Positions 9,678 through 20,671 of a stretch of DNA of 64,000 nucleotides are shown here, one piece after another. Position 1 is the stretch's first letter. The number at the start of each line of letters is the position of its first letter. The notes below the pieces were generated by a model. That model searched no databases. It was not told the origin of the DNA and saw nothing but the letters and a program-made list of their open reading frames with translations. A program made the position numbers and the translations under genes. Origin of the DNA: Streptomyces sannanensis (GTDB taxonomy: Bacteria > Actinomycetota > Actinomycetes > Streptomycetales > Streptomycetaceae). Location of the stretch: positions 1,798,001 through 1,862,000 of the forward strand of contig NZ_BAAAYL010000001.1 in assembly GCF_039536205.1 (NCBI RefSeq). The letters are read 5' to 3'.

Positions 9678-11432
9678 TCATCCCTGACTGTTCTCGTGTC
9701 GATTGGCGCGCTCCATCGGGTGCGCCTCGATGGCGGCCCGGAGGACCTGACGATCGTCGAAGGGGCGTACCACCCCGGCGATGTCCTGGCCCTGCTCGTG
9801 GCCCTTGCCCGCGACCAGCACGGTGTCGCCCGGTCTGGCGCGGGCGACGGCCGCGGCGATGGCGGCCGCACGGTCCGGCTCGACCAGGACGTCGCCACGC
9901 TCCTCGGCAGGCACCCCGGCGGCGCCGGCGAGCATCGTGGTGAGGATCGCGAGCGGATCCTCGGAGCGCGGATTGTCGGAAGTCAGTACGGCGGTGTCGG
10001 CGAGCCGGGCGGCGGCGGCGCCCATCGGGCCGCGCTTGGTCTCGTCGCGGTCGCCACCGCAGCCGAGCACGATGTGCAGCCTGCCCTCGGTGACTTTGCG
10101 CAGCGCGCGCAGGACCGACTCGACGGCGTCCGTCTTGTGGGCGTAGTCGACGACCGCGAGGTACGGCTGGCCGACGTCCACGCGCTCGAGTCGGCCCGGG
10201 ACGCCGGGCACGGCCGCGATCCCGTCGGCGGCCCGCTGCGGGTCGAAGCCCGCCTCGGCGAGCGTGACGATCGCGGCGAGCGTGTTGGCGACGTTGAAGG
10301 GACCGGCCAGCGGTGCCTTCGCGGAGATCCGCTGTTCCTTGGGGCCGACGACCGTGAAGGTGCTGTCCATCGGGCCGATGAGGACGTCCTCGGCCCGCCA
10401 GTCGGCGTCCGGGAGGCCCGCGGCGGAGAAGGTGACAACCGGTACGGTCGCCTCCTCGGCCAGCCTGCGGCCGTACTCGTCGTCGAGGTTGATGACGCCG
10501 AACCTGCTGCGGCGGGGGGTGAACAGCTGCGCCTTGGCCCGGTAGTAGTCCTCCATGTCGGAGTGGAACTCCATGTGCTCCGGGCTGAGGTTGTTGAAGA
10601 CCGCAATGTCGAAGACGCAGCCGTCGACCCGGCCGAGCACCAGCGCATGGCTGGAGACCTCCATGGCGACCGACGCGACGCCGCGTTCGCGCATGACGGC
10701 GAAGAGCGCCTGGAGGTCGGTGGCCTCGGGAGTCGTACGTTCGGACTTGACCCGCTCGTCGCCGATGCGCATCTCGACCGTGCCGATCAGGCCCACCCGT
10801 CGCCCGCCACCACCCTTCTGCGAAAGCTCCCCCGGACCCCGTCCGGGGGTGCCCCCATCGCGCCCTTCCTCTCGGGTGGTGGGGCCGTCGGCGGACTTCA
10901 GCCCGGCCTCGACGAGGTAGGCCGTGGTGGTCTTGCCGGAGGTACCGGTGATGCCGATCTGGAGCAGGTCGCGACCCGGATGCCCGTAGATCTCGGCGGC
11001 GAGCTCACCCATCCGGCCGCGCGGGTCCTCGGTCACCAGAACCGGCAGGCCGGTCACGGCTGCGCGCTCGGCGCCCGACGGGTCGGTGAGGACGGCGGCC
11101 GCGCCGAGGCCGGCGGCCTGGGCGGCGAAGTCTGCGCCGTGGAAGCGGGCACCGGGCAGGGCGGCGTACAGGTCACCCGGGCGTACCGCCCGTGAGTCAT
11201 GGGTGATCCCGGTGACCTCCCCGGCTCCGGGGGACTCGGTACCCAGCCGGGTGGCCAGTTCCGCGAGCGGGGTCGGTCGGACCCGGTCGGGGCGGGGCGT
11301 TCCGGGACGTTTCGCCGGGGCGTCCTGCTGGGTGCTTGGGGACTGATCAGCGTGTGGCACGGCGGTGAGCGTACCGGGCGTACCGGGCTCGCGGCTAAAT
11401 GAGGGGGGCCTGTGCATGGTCGTCACGATCAC
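9678..11432 (-). CDS. murE: UDP-MurNAc-tripeptide synthetase MurE, with an unusual inserted segment
   Basis: 584 aa from the GTG that overlaps the ftsI stop; MHRPPSF (5 codons in) is an alternative start. It adds diaminopimelate to UDP-MurNAc-L-Ala-D-Glu. Motifs: TGITHDSRAVRPGDLYAALPG, P-loop ITGTSGKTTTAYLVEAGL, and TSDNPRSEDPLAIL, whose DNPR marks DAP rather than Lys specificity. Odd feature: between the P-loop helix and the strand GLIGTVEMRIG lie about 30 extra Gly/Arg-rich residues (roughly 182-211, nt ~10800-10890). Their DNA matches the palindromic intergenic repeat seen elsewhere in the window. The frame is kept and all catalytic motifs remain, so the enzyme is probably active. Confidence 0.95.
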   Translation of the reverse strand: MIVTTMHRPPSFSREPGTPGTLTAVPHADQSPSTQQDAPAKRPGTPRPDRVRPTPLAELATRLGTESPGAGEVTGITHDSRAVRPGDLYAALPGARFHGADFAAQAAGLGAAAVLTDPSGAERAAVTGLPVLVTEDPRGRMGELAAEIYGHPGRDLLQIGITGTSGKTTTAYLVEAGLKSADGPTTREEGRDGGTPGRGPGELSQKGGGGRRVGLIGTVEMRIGDERVKSERTTPEATDLQALFAVMRERGVASVAMEVSSHALVLGRVDGCVFDIAVFNNLSPEHMEFHSDMEDYYRAKAQLFTPRRSRFGVINLDDEYGRRLAEEATVPVVTFSAAGLPDADWRAEDVLIGPMDSTFTVVGPKEQRISAKAPLAGPFNVANTLAAIVTLAEAGFDPQRAADGIAAVPGVPGRLERVDVGQPYLAVVDYAHKTDAVESVLRALRKVTEGRLHIVLGCGGDRDETKRGPMGAAAARLADTAVLTSDNPRSEDPLAILTTMLAGAAGVPAEERGDVLVEPDRAAAIAAAVARARPGDTVLVAGKGHEQGQDIAGVVRPFDDRQVLRAAIEAHPMERANRHENSQG

Positions 11433-13360
11433 TCGGCGGGTGCGAAAGTCACCGGCAGCCGGGCGGCTTCGCTGCCGGTCGGGGGAACCCGTAGGGTCTT
11501 CAGGGAGAACTCCATGACCTGCTTGAAGACCGGACCGCAGATCTGGCCGCCGAAGTAGCTGCCCCTGGTCGGGTTCTGGATGGCGCAGTAGACGGTGACG
11601 CGCGGCTTGTCGGCAGGTGCGAAGCCGGCGAAGGACGCGGTGTAGCCCCGGTATGTGCCGGTGACGGGGTCGACGCGGTTGGCGGTTCCGGTCTTGCCCG
11701 CCACCCGGTAACCGGGGATACGGGCCTTGGTTCCCGTGCCCTCCTCGCTGCCGACGACGGACTCCAGCATCGTGGCGAGGGTCCTGGCGGTCTTCGCGCT
11801 GACCACCCGGGTCCGCTCGGGGGCGGTTGCCGGGGTGAACACGCCGTCGGGTCCCTTGGTGCCGCGCACCAGGGTGGGCTGGATGCGTACTCCACCGTTG
11901 GCGATCGTCGAGTACACGGAGGCCGCCTGCATGGCATTGAGCGACAGGCCCTGGCCGAACCGGACGGTGAACTGCTGGGAGGTCGACCAGTCCTTCGGCT
12001 GGGCGAGGATGCCCGCGGTCTCCCCCGGGAAGCCGAGGCCGCTGGGCGAGCCGATGCCGAACTTCCGCAGGTACGAGTAGAGGACCCGGTTGGCCTCGGC
12101 GTCGGTCTTGCCGAGCTGCTCCACCGCGAGGATCGTGCCGATGTTGCTGGACTTGGCGAGCACGCCGTTGAGCGTCAGGTACCAGGTGGGGTGATCGATG
12201 TCGTCCTTGAAGAGCCGGTCGCCGCGCTGCAGCCGGTTGGGGACGGTGACCCGGGTGGTGGGAGTGGCGGCGTTCTCCTCCAGCACGGCGGCCATGGACA
12301 TGACCTTGCTGGTGGAGCCCGGTTCGTACACGTCCTGGAGCGCGCCGTTGCCCATGGCCGCGGCATCGGCGTGGGTGAGATCATTGGGGTCGAAGCCGGG
12401 GGCGTTGGCCATGGCGAGGATCTCGCCCGTGGTGGTGTCCTGCACTATCACGTAGCCGCGGTCCGCCTTGGACTTCTTCACCTGGTCGGTGATGGCCTTC
12501 TGAGCGGCCCACTGGATGTCCCGGTCGAGGGTCAGCTCGACGTCGGACCCGGGCACCGCGGGGGTCTCCCGGGAACCCACGGTGGGCACCCGGTGGCCGC
12601 CCGCCTGGGCATAGGTGATCTTGCCGTCCCGCCCGGTCAGCTCCTTGTCCATGAGGATCTCCAGGCCGCCCGCGCCCCGGCCGTCCGCGTTGACCCAGCC
12701 CAGCGTCCCGGCGGCGAGATCACCGTTGGGGTACACACGCTTGCTGCTCGACTCCTGGAAGACGCCGGCCATCACATTGGCACCCGGTCCGCCCTTGGCC
12801 TTGTCGGCGCGGGCCTTGTCGGCGAAGACGCTCTTGAGGTCCTTGATCTGGTTCCAGACCTGGGGGGTCTGCCGGCGGGCCAGGACGACATATCTGGTGT
12901 CCGGCTTCTTGAGCTTCCTGGTGAGCTCGGCGGCGTCGGCCCCGAGGATCGGAGCCAGCAGTGCGGCCGCCTGCTCCGGGGCGTCCGGCGCCTTGCTCTG
13001 CTCCGGCGTGAACATCGTCGGGTCGGCGGTGATGTCGTAGGCGTCGACGCTCGTCGCCAGGGCGATTCCGGAGCGGTCGGTGATGTCGCCGCGCTCGGCG
13101 GGCAGATCGACGCTCGAGTAGCGGTTCTTCTCGGCCTTGGCGGCGTACGCGTCGGCGTCGACGGCCTGGACCTGGAGCAGTCTGACGACGAAGGCCAGCA
13201 TGACGAGGGTCAGCCCCAGGCCGACCAGCCGCAGCCGGGGGCGCGGGCTGCCCAGTCTGAGCGCCTTCGGGGCGGGTCGGGCGGCCGGCCGCGGGCGGGC
13301 CCCGGACGGGGGGCGCGCAGGCCGCGGCACGCGCCGGGCCGGGGGTTCCTTCGGGCTCAC
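11429..13360 (-). CDS. ftsI: Septal class B penicillin-binding protein FtsI (PBP3)
   Basis: 643 aa. A basic, Pro-rich tail, one membrane anchor (LVGLGLTLVMLAFVVRLLQV, ~45-65), the PBP dimerisation domain starting RYSSVDLPAERGDITDRSG, then the transpeptidase domain. Its three motifs are intact: STSK (YEPGSTSKVMSM, catalytic Ser349), SSN (AKSSNIGTI) and KTG (AGKTGTANRV). No PASTA repeats. It cross-links septal peptidoglycan made by FtsW. The GTG start overlaps the ftsL stop by 4 nt and its stop overlaps the murE start. Confidence 0.98.
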   Translation of the reverse strand: MSPKEPPARRVPRPARPPSGARPRPAARPAPKALRLGSPRPRLRLVGLGLTLVMLAFVVRLLQVQAVDADAYAAKAEKNRYSSVDLPAERGDITDRSGIALATSVDAYDITADPTMFTPEQSKAPDAPEQAAALLAPILGADAAELTRKLKKPDTRYVVLARRQTPQVWNQIKDLKSVFADKARADKAKGGPGANVMAGVFQESSSKRVYPNGDLAAGTLGWVNADGRGAGGLEILMDKELTGRDGKITYAQAGGHRVPTVGSRETPAVPGSDVELTLDRDIQWAAQKAITDQVKKSKADRGYVIVQDTTTGEILAMANAPGFDPNDLTHADAAAMGNGALQDVYEPGSTSKVMSMAAVLEENAATPTTRVTVPNRLQRGDRLFKDDIDHPTWYLTLNGVLAKSSNIGTILAVEQLGKTDAEANRVLYSYLRKFGIGSPSGLGFPGETAGILAQPKDWSTSQQFTVRFGQGLSLNAMQAASVYSTIANGGVRIQPTLVRGTKGPDGVFTPATAPERTRVVSAKTARTLATMLESVVGSEEGTGTKARIPGYRVAGKTGTANRVDPVTGTYRGYTASFAGFAPADKPRVTVYCAIQNPTRGSYFGGQICGPVFKQVMEFSLKTLRVPPTGSEAARLPVTFAPAE

Positions 13361-13803
13361 TGCTGCACCTGCCGAGGGGTCGGAGTGGGCTGCGCGGAGA
13401 GGATCGGAGCCGGCGGCGCGGCGGGCGCCTGCCGGAGGGAGACCCGGCGCGGAACGCCGTGGACCGTACCGTCCGGATCGAGGAAGACCGGGCTGCCGCC
13501 GGGGACCATGCCGAGTTCGCGCGCGCGGCGCTCCAGGGCGTCGGGCGCCGAATAGTCGTCGATGTCCCGCTGGAGAGCCTGCTGCTCATCGGTGAGCTCG
13601 GTGGTGCGTTTCTTGAGCTCGCTCAGCCGGAACGACCCCTCGTTGAGGGAGGAGTTCAGCATCAGCAGCGTGATGAGACCGCCGGCGAGGAGAAGGACGA
13701 CCAGCAGGACGAAAGGGCTGCGGGCGGCGCTGCTGGGACCGGACGGCATCAGCCGCGCCAGCCGCGCGCCCCGCCCCTTCACCTGCTTGGCCGGCTTCGT
13801 CAC
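13357..13803 (-). CDS. ftsL: Septum formation initiator FtsL-like protein
   Basis: 148 aa bitopic protein: basic N-tail, one membrane segment ([21 protein letters not shown], ~29-49), a short coiled coil ([25 protein letters not shown]), the [15 protein letters not shown] segment typical of FtsL/DivIC, then a Pro/Ala-rich tail. It joins the FtsQ-FtsL-DivIC complex that activates FtsWI. The GTG overlaps the rsmH stop by 4 nt. Sequence conservation is low; the assignment rests on topology and position between rsmH and ftsI. Confidence 0.9.
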   Translation of the reverse strand: MTKPAKQVKGRGARLARLMPSGPSSAARSPFVLLVVLLLAGGLITLLMLNSSLNEGSFRLSELKKRTTELTDEQQALQRDIDDYSAPDALERRARELGMVPGGSPVFLDPDGTVHGVPRRVSLRQAPAAPPAPILSAQPTPTPRQVQQ

Positions 13804-14756
13804 GGCTGGACGTCCTCCCTGATCCGCTCGGCCCCTCGCAGTCGTGCCGGTGCGGCACGGCGGTTCTCCGCGATCTCTTCCTCCGTCGGCAGCTCCGCGC
13901 CGCGGGTGAGCAGCTTCAGACGCGGCTGGTACTGCTCCGGTACGACCGGGAGGCCGGGCGGGGCGGTGCTGGCGGCCCCCGCCGCGAAGACGTGCTTGAC
14001 CAGCCGGTCCTCCAGCGAGTGGTACGACAGGACCGCGATACGGCCGCCGACCGCGAGCGCCTTCACCGCGGCCGGGACGGCCCGCTCCAGGACCGACAGC
14101 TCACCGTTGACCTCGATGCGCAGGGCCTGGAAGGTGCGCTTGGCGGGGTTGCCGCCGGTGCGCTTGGCCGCCTGGGGCAGCGCCTGACGGATCAGTTCGA
14201 CGAGCCGGGCGCTGTTGGTGAAGGGCTCCTTCTCGCGCTCCCGGACGATCGCGTCCACGATCTTCTTGGCGAACTTCTCCTCGCCGTACTGGCGCAGGAT
14301 CCGTACCAGCTCGCCCGGCGGATAGGTGTTGAGCACCTCCGCGGCGCTGATCCCGGTCGTCTGGTCCATGCGCATGTCGAGCGGGGCGTTCTGGGCGTAG
14401 GCGAAGCCGCGGTCCGCCTCGTCGAGCTGCATGGAGGAGACACCGAGGTCGAAGAGGATGCCCTGGACACCGTGAATGCCCAGCCGGTCCAGCACCTCGG
14501 GCAGCTCGTCGTACACGGCGTGCACCAGGGTGGCGCGGTCGCCGAACGGGGCGAGCCGTTCACCGGAGAGGCGCAGCGCCTCCTTGTCGCGGTCCAGTGC
14601 GACGAGCCGGACCTCGGGGAACCGCTCGAGCATCGCCTCGCTGTGGCCACCGAGGCCGAGGGTGCAGTCGACGACGACCGCTCCCGGACGGTCGAGAGCC
14701 GGGGCCAACAGGTCCAAGCATCGCTGGAGCATCACCGGGACGTGTCGCTGACTCAA
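13800..14756 (-). CDS. rsmH: 16S rRNA (cytosine1402-N4)-methyltransferase RsmH (MraW)
   Basis: 318 aa from a TTG start with AGAGGG just upstream, giving [22 protein letters not shown]-binding [16 protein letters not shown] and the family blocks [38 protein letters not shown] and [15 protein letters not shown] are intact. It methylates C1402 in the ribosomal P site. This is the first gene of the dcw operon; no mraZ precedes it, and a carbonic anhydrase gene diverges instead. Confidence 0.98.
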   Translation of the reverse strand: MSQRHVPVMLQRCLDLLAPALDRPGAVVVDCTLGLGGHSEAMLERFPEVRLVALDRDKEALRLSGERLAPFGDRATLVHAVYDELPEVLDRLGIHGVQGILFDLGVSSMQLDEADRGFAYAQNAPLDMRMDQTTGISAAEVLNTYPPGELVRILRQYGEEKFAKKIVDAIVREREKEPFTNSARLVELIRQALPQAAKRTGGNPAKRTFQALRIEVNGELSVLERAVPAAVKALAVGGRIAVLSYHSLEDRLVKHVFAAGAASTAPPGLPVVPEQYQPRLKLLTRGAELPTEEEIAENRRAAPARLRGAERIREDVQP

Positions 14757-15189
14757 AGCGCCCTCTCAGGTCGGGCGCGACCGCGCGCACCGCCGGGTCC
14801 CCGCCCGCTCGGAAGGGAGACGGTCTGCTGGCGCCGGGAAGTGGCGTCAGCCGACCGGCGAGCGGGAGGAGGCCGAGCCGTACGTGCGCCGCGCACGGAA
14901 CGAACGTGGAATTTTATGGGCTGTGCGGGTGAGCGGGGTGGGTCCGTGAAGCCGGATCAGGGCGTCACGGGTCCCGCTTCGCGCCACTTTAGTCCACTCG
15001 TCCTTCCGGTCAATCAACCGGCCAGCGCGTCGCCCGGCCCGCTCACGACGAAGCCTCATACCGGATGATTTCCCTCATTCGGGTGCATCTCTTACACGCC
15101 TGTGGGTTAGCTCACAACAAGTCCCGTTGACCTTCTTTGTCCTACCTCACAGCAGGCCCTGACCGACGGCGACCACTACCGTCATCTAC
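14757..15189. promoter_or_regulatory. Divergent region between rsmH and the carbonic anhydrase gene
   Basis: 433 nt without a convincing gene. On the minus strand TAAAAT (14911-14916) is a possible -10 for the dcw operon, giving a leader of ~150 nt, though no clear -35 is seen. On the plus strand TACCGT at 15177-15182 is followed by exactly 7 nt and the ATG at 15190, the layout of a leaderless Streptomyces promoter. I saw no mraZ-like repeat boxes. Confidence 0.45.
15177..15182 (+). promoter_or_regulatory. -10 of the carbonic anhydrase gene, leaderless layout
   Basis: TACCGT, then seven nt to ATG 15190. No RBS upstream. Confidence 0.5.
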
Positions 15190-15735
15190 ATGTCGACTCC
15201 CGCGCACATCCCCTCAGAGCCCGCTCCCTCCGGCAGCCGCAGCGTCACCGACCGGCTCGTCGAGGCGAACAGCCGCTACGCCGAGAGCTTCCACGACCCG
15301 GGCATGGACGCCCGCCCCGTGCTGCACGTCGCCGTCGTCGCCTGCATGGACGCCAGGCTCGACCTGCATGCCGCGCTCGGCCTGGAGCTGGGCGACTGTC
15401 ACACCATCCGCAACGCGGGCGGCGTGGTCACCGACGACGTGATCCGCTCCCTCACCATCAGCCAGCGGGCGCTCGGCACCCGCAGCGTGATGCTCGTCCA
15501 CCACACCAACTGCGGTCTGGAGAGCCTCACCGAGGACTTCCGGCACGATCTGGAGGACGAGGTCGGGCAGCGGCCGCCCTGGGCGGTGGAGGCGTTCCGG
15601 GACGTCGACCAGGACGTGCGCCAGTCGATGCAGCGCGTACGGACCTCCCCCTTCCTGCTGCACACCGACGATGTGCGAGGGTTTGTCTTCGATGTGACGA
15701 CGGGTCTGCTGCGGGAGATCGCCCCGTCCAACTGA
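15190..15735 (+). CDS. Beta-class carbonic anhydrase (Rv1284 type)
   Basis: 181 aa. Zinc-binding and catalytic motifs are clear: VAVVACMDARLDL (Cys, then the Asp-Arg dyad) and VMLVHHTNCGL (His and Cys), with HTIRNAGGVVTDDVIRSL between. The whole protein strongly resembles mycobacterial Rv1284, a functional beta-carbonic anhydrase, so CO2/bicarbonate interconversion is the likely role. The start fits a leaderless transcript (TACCGT, 7 nt, ATG). It stands alone, divergent from the dcw operon and upstream of the MoxR operon. Confidence 0.93.
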   Translation: MSTPAHIPSEPAPSGSRSVTDRLVEANSRYAESFHDPGMDARPVLHVAVVACMDARLDLHAALGLELGDCHTIRNAGGVVTDDVIRSLTISQRALGTRSVMLVHHTNCGLESLTEDFRHDLEDEVGQRPPWAVEAFRDVDQDVRQSMQRVRTSPFLLHTDDVRGFVFDVTTGLLREIAPSN

Positions 15736-15891
15736 CGTGGAGTTATCCACAGCGAGTGACACGAAGCGGTAACGGCTACAAGAATGCGGGGGTGGCATCC
15801 GTCCGGCTCTGTCGGACGCGGTGTCCGTAATTCGGGGTGGGCCGGACCGTCTAGAGCGCGTCGGCCTTGGGAACGGGCCGAGGAGGGCCGG

Positions 15892-16916
<1,025 letters not shown>

Positions 16917-16920
<4 letters not shown>

Positions 16921-18293
16921 TGGCGGCCGGGGGGCCCGCCGGTGGGCGCGGCGACGGGCAGGGCGGTCTGCGGGCGGCCCTGAGCGGGCTGACCACACGT
17001 GGCCGTTCCTTCCTCGCGGCCGGTGTCGCGGCCGCCGTGTGCGCGTATGCACTGGGCCAGGCGGATCTGCTGCGGGTCGGTCTGCTGCTGGCCGCGCTGC
17101 CCCTGATCTGCACACTCGTGGTGTACCGCACGCGCCACCAGGTCACCAGCAGCCGAGGTCTCTCGCCGGCCCGGGTCCCGGCCACGACGGAGTCCCGGGT
17201 CCGGTTGCGGGTCGACAATGTGTCACGCCTGCCCACCGGGCTGCTGATGCTCCAGGACCGGGTGCCCTATGTGCTGGGGCCGCGGCCCCGGTTCGTCCTC
17301 GACCGGGTGCAGCCGGGCGGCAGGCGGGAGGTGTCCTACCGGGTCCGTTCCGACCTGCGCGGCCGTTATCCGCTCGGCCCCCTTCAGTTGCGGCTCACCG
17401 ATCCCTTCGGGATGTGCGAGCTGACCAGGTCGTTCACGGCGTACGACACGCTGACCGTCGTTCCGCGCACCGAACCGCTGCCGCCGGTGCGGCTGTCCGG
17501 CGAGGCGGCCGGTTACGGTGACGGCCGGCAGCGCTCGCTTGCGCTGGCCGGCGAGGACGATGTGATCCCGCGCGGCTACCGGCACGGAGACGATCTGCGC
17601 CGGGTGCACTGGCGGTCCACCGCGCGGTACGGCGAGCTGATGGTGCGCCGCGAGGAGCAGCCGCAGCGCGCCAGGTGCACGGTGCTGCTCGACACTCGGC
17701 GGACCGCCTACCAGGGCGCGGGCCCCGACTCCGCCTTCGAGTGGGCGGTCTCGGGCGCCGCCTCAACCCTCGTGCACATGCTCGAACGAGGCTATGCGGT
17801 GCGGCTGCTCACCGACACGGGCAGCTCGGTGCCCGGTGAGGGCTCGGACGGTTTCGCGGGCGCCACGCAGGACTCGGCCGACTCGGCAGGCCTGATGATG
17901 GACACCCTCGCCGTCGTGGGCCACTCCGACGGGGAGAGCCTCTCCCCCGCCTACGACGTGCTGCGCGGTGGGAACGAAGGACTGCTGGTCGCCTTCGTCG
18001 GCGATCTGGACAAGGAACAGGCCGCCGTGGCGGCCCGGATGCGGCAGCGCAGCGGCGCGGCGGTCGCGTTCGTGCTGGACAGCGCGGACTGGGCGCGGGG
18101 CGGCGTGCAGGATTCCGCCGGGCCTGCCGCCGAGCAGGCCGACGACCGGCTGCGGCGGCTGCGGGAGGCGGGCTGGACGGCGCTCGCGGTGAAGCCTGGC
18201 ACGGCGCTGGCCGATCTGTGGCGGCAGGCCGGCCAGGAGAGCACGGCCGGGCCCGTGGGCGGCACGACGGCAGGTACGGGGGGTTGGTCATGA
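16917..18293 (+). CDS. DUF58 (VWA-like) membrane protein
   Basis: 458 aa. Two membrane segments near the N-terminus (FLAAGVAAAVCAYALGQ and LLLAALPLICTLVVY), then a beta-rich region and the DUF58 block DDVIPRGYRHGDDLRRVHWRSTARYGELMVRREEQ, followed by a VWA-like fold (CTVLLDTRRTAY). GTG overlaps the MoxR stop as GTGA; the next codon is ATG and could serve instead. Its stop overlaps the next gene. This is the standard MoxR / DUF58 / TgpA trio, function not established in Streptomyces. Confidence 0.92.
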
Positions 18294-20671
18294 GTGGCCG
18301 CGGAAGGGTGGCGCTGTTCGCCTACATCGCCACGATGCTGGCCGCGGGGGCGCTGATGCCGCTGATCGGTCCGGCGGGCTGGATCGCCCAGGCCGGGGCG
18401 CTGCTCGCGGTCCTGAGCGGGGTGGGCGTGCTGGCCCGGCGGGTGCCGCTGGCCCGGCCGCTGACCGTGGCCGGGCAGGCACTCGTCGCGCTGCTGATGC
18501 TCACCTGGGTGTTCGCCGGGGACCAGGCGCTCGGCGGTGTACTGCCGGGACCCGAGGTCTTCCGGGAGTTCGGCCGGCTGCTTGGCGAGGGCGCGGACGA
18601 CGTGGGGCGATACGCCATCCCGGCCCCCGCCACCGAAGGCATCCGCCTGCTGCTGGTCGGTGGCGTACTCGTGATCGGGCTCACGGTGGACGCCCTCGCG
18701 GTGACCTTCCGCAGTGCCGCGCCGGCGGGGCTGCCGCTGCTGGCGCTCTACTCGGTGGCCGCCGGGCTCACCGAGGGAGGGGCCCGCTGGCTGAACTTCG
18801 TGTGCGCGGGGGCCGGTTATCTGCTGCTTCTGCTCGCCGAGGGGAGGGACCGGCTGTCGCAGTGGGGCCGTGTCTTCGGCGGCGGACCGGGCGCTTCCGG
18901 CAGCGGGCCCGGTCCGCAGAACGGCAGCCCGCTCGCCCCGGTCCGTACCGGGCGGCGCATCGGCGCCGTCGCGCTGGGCGTCGCCCTGGTGGCGCCGGCC
19001 GCCCTGCCCGCGCTGGACGGCGGGCTGCTGCCGGGCACCGGCAACGGCAACGGCAACGGCAACGGATCGGGCGGCACCATCACCGCGGTGAACCCACTCG
19101 TCTCGCTGCAGAACAGCCTGAACCAGCCCGACGACCGCGAGGTCCTGAGGTACCGGACCAACGCGCCCACGACGGCGGACCTGTATCTGCGGATCGTCGC
19201 ACTCGACCAGTTCGACGGCAGCTCGTGGAAGACATCGGAGCGCCGGGTCACGGACGTACCGAAAACCCTGCCGCTGCCGGCCGGGCTGAGCCCGGACAAC
19301 ACCCCCACCAACAGGGTCAGCACCGCCATCACAACGGCCGACTGGTACGCGCAGAACTGGCTGCCGCTGCCCTATCCGGCGACCGCGGTGAACGTCGACG
19401 GGCACTGGCGCTACGAACCGACCGGGAGGACCCTGGTCGGCGACCACGGGCAGACCACGCGCGATCTGCAGTACTCGGTCACCAGCCTGATCGTGCGACC
19501 GACACGGGACAAGCTCGCTACGGCCCCGGCCGCGCCCGCGGCCCTGCTCCGTGAGTACACCGAGGTACCGAAATCCCTGCCCGCCGTCGTGCGAAGCACC
19601 GCGCTGAAGGTGACGAAGGGCGCGTCGAACGACTACGAACGCGCTGTCAGGCTCCAGAACTGGTTCGCCGTCGAGGGCGGCTTCCGCTACGACACACACG
19701 TGGAGTCCGGTACCGGCGCGGCGGCCATCGCGCGCTTCCTGGAGCAGCGGGAGGGCTTCTGCGTCCACTTCTCGTTCTCGATGGCCGCGATGGCCAGGAC
19801 GCTGGGCATCCCGGCGCGGGTGGCGGTGGGCTTCACGCCCGGGACCAAGCAGGCGGACGGCTCGATGTCGGTCGGACTGCGCGACGCCCACGCCTGGCCG
19901 GAGCTGTACTTCGAGGGTGTCGGCTGGACCCGGTTCGAGCCGACGCCGTCGCGTGGCACCCTGCCGGAGTACACACGTCCGGAGTCCCCGACCGACGGCG
20001 CGAGCAACCCGGCGGAGCCGCTGCCGGGCGATTCGGAGCTGCCGTCCGCGGCTCCGTCCTCGTCGTCGGACTGCACCCCTCAGCTGCGCAGGCTCGGGGA
20101 CTGCGGCGACTCCTCCGCTGTGCCGGTGGACGACACGTACGACGACGGCACACCTCCAAGCGCGATCCTCTGGCCGGTCCTCGCCGTCGTCGTTCTGGTG
20201 CTGGTGCCACTGATGCCCGCGCTGTGGCGGGTACGTGCCCGGACACGGCGGCTGAGGCCGGGAGCCGGAACACTGGACGTCTGGCAGGAGGTCACCGACA
20301 CGGCCTGGGATCACGGCATCCCGCCGGACGACTCACAGACCCCCCGCAAGGCGGCGGCGCGGATCGTACGGCTCGGGGGCCTGGAGGGCGCCCCGGCGGA
20401 GGCGGTGCACCGGTTGGCGGGCGCGGTGGAGCAGGTGCTGTACGCGCCGGAGCCCGGGCCGCTGACGGGACTGGCCGAGGACGCGCACCGCGTCCGGGCC
20501 GGTCTGTATGCGGCAGCCGGCAGCGGCAGGCGGCTGCGGGCGCGGCTCGCCCCTCGCTCGGCGGTCCGGGCGGTCTGGGTGTTCTCGGCCCGCCGGGCGG
20601 CGGCCGCAGCCAGGCTGCGCGCCCTGTGGCCCGACACCCTGCTGCGCCGCGTCTCCCGGCAGCGCGGCTAG
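18290..20671 (+). CDS. Transglutaminase-like membrane protein (TgpA/DUF3488 family)
   Basis: 793 aa from the ATG overlapping the DUF58 stop. About five N-terminal membrane helices (DUF3488), a short Gly/Asn run near residue 250, an extracytoplasmic domain, then a transglutaminase core with FCVHFSFSMAAMARTLGIPARVAVGF (catalytic Cys) and LRDAHAWPELYFEGVGWTRFEPTPS (His, acidic residue), one more membrane helix (ILWPVLAVVVLVLVPLMPALW) and a cytoplasmic DUF4129-like tail. P. aeruginosa TgpA is essential and envelope-associated; a peptidoglycan-linked thiol-protease or transamidase role is plausible here. The TAG stop is the first base triplet of an inverted-repeat element. Confidence 0.92.
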   Translation: MSGRGRVALFAYIATMLAAGALMPLIGPAGWIAQAGALLAVLSGVGVLARRVPLARPLTVAGQALVALLMLTWVFAGDQALGGVLPGPEVFREFGRLLGEGADDVGRYAIPAPATEGIRLLLVGGVLVIGLTVDALAVTFRSAAPAGLPLLALYSVAAGLTEGGARWLNFVCAGAGYLLLLLAEGRDRLSQWGRVFGGGPGASGSGPGPQNGSPLAPVRTGRRIGAVALGVALVAPAALPALDGGLLPGTGNGNGNGNGSGGTITAVNPLVSLQNSLNQPDDREVLRYRTNAPTTADLYLRIVALDQFDGSSWKTSERRVTDVPKTLPLPAGLSPDNTPTNRVSTAITTADWYAQNWLPLPYPATAVNVDGHWRYEPTGRTLVGDHGQTTRDLQYSVTSLIVRPTRDKLATAPAAPAALLREYTEVPKSLPAVVRSTALKVTKGASNDYERAVRLQNWFAVEGGFRYDTHVESGTGAAAIARFLEQREGFCVHFSFSMAAMARTLGIPARVAVGFTPGTKQADGSMSVGLRDAHAWPELYFEGVGWTRFEPTPSRGTLPEYTRPESPTDGASNPAEPLPGDSELPSAAPSSSSDCTPQLRRLGDCGDSSAVPVDDTYDDGTPPSAILWPVLAVVVLVLVPLMPALWRVRARTRRLRPGAGTLDVWQEVTDTAWDHGIPPDDSQTPRKAAARIVRLGGLEGAPAEAVHRLAGAVEQVLYAPEPGPLTGLAEDAHRVRAGLYAAAGSGRRLRARLAPRSAVRAVWVFSARRAAAAARLRALWPDTLLRRVSRQRG

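Noticed and set aside
14757..15189. A small mraZ gene upstream of rsmH
   Set aside because: No open frame with MraZ/AbrB features on the minus strand; absence is normal in Streptomyces.
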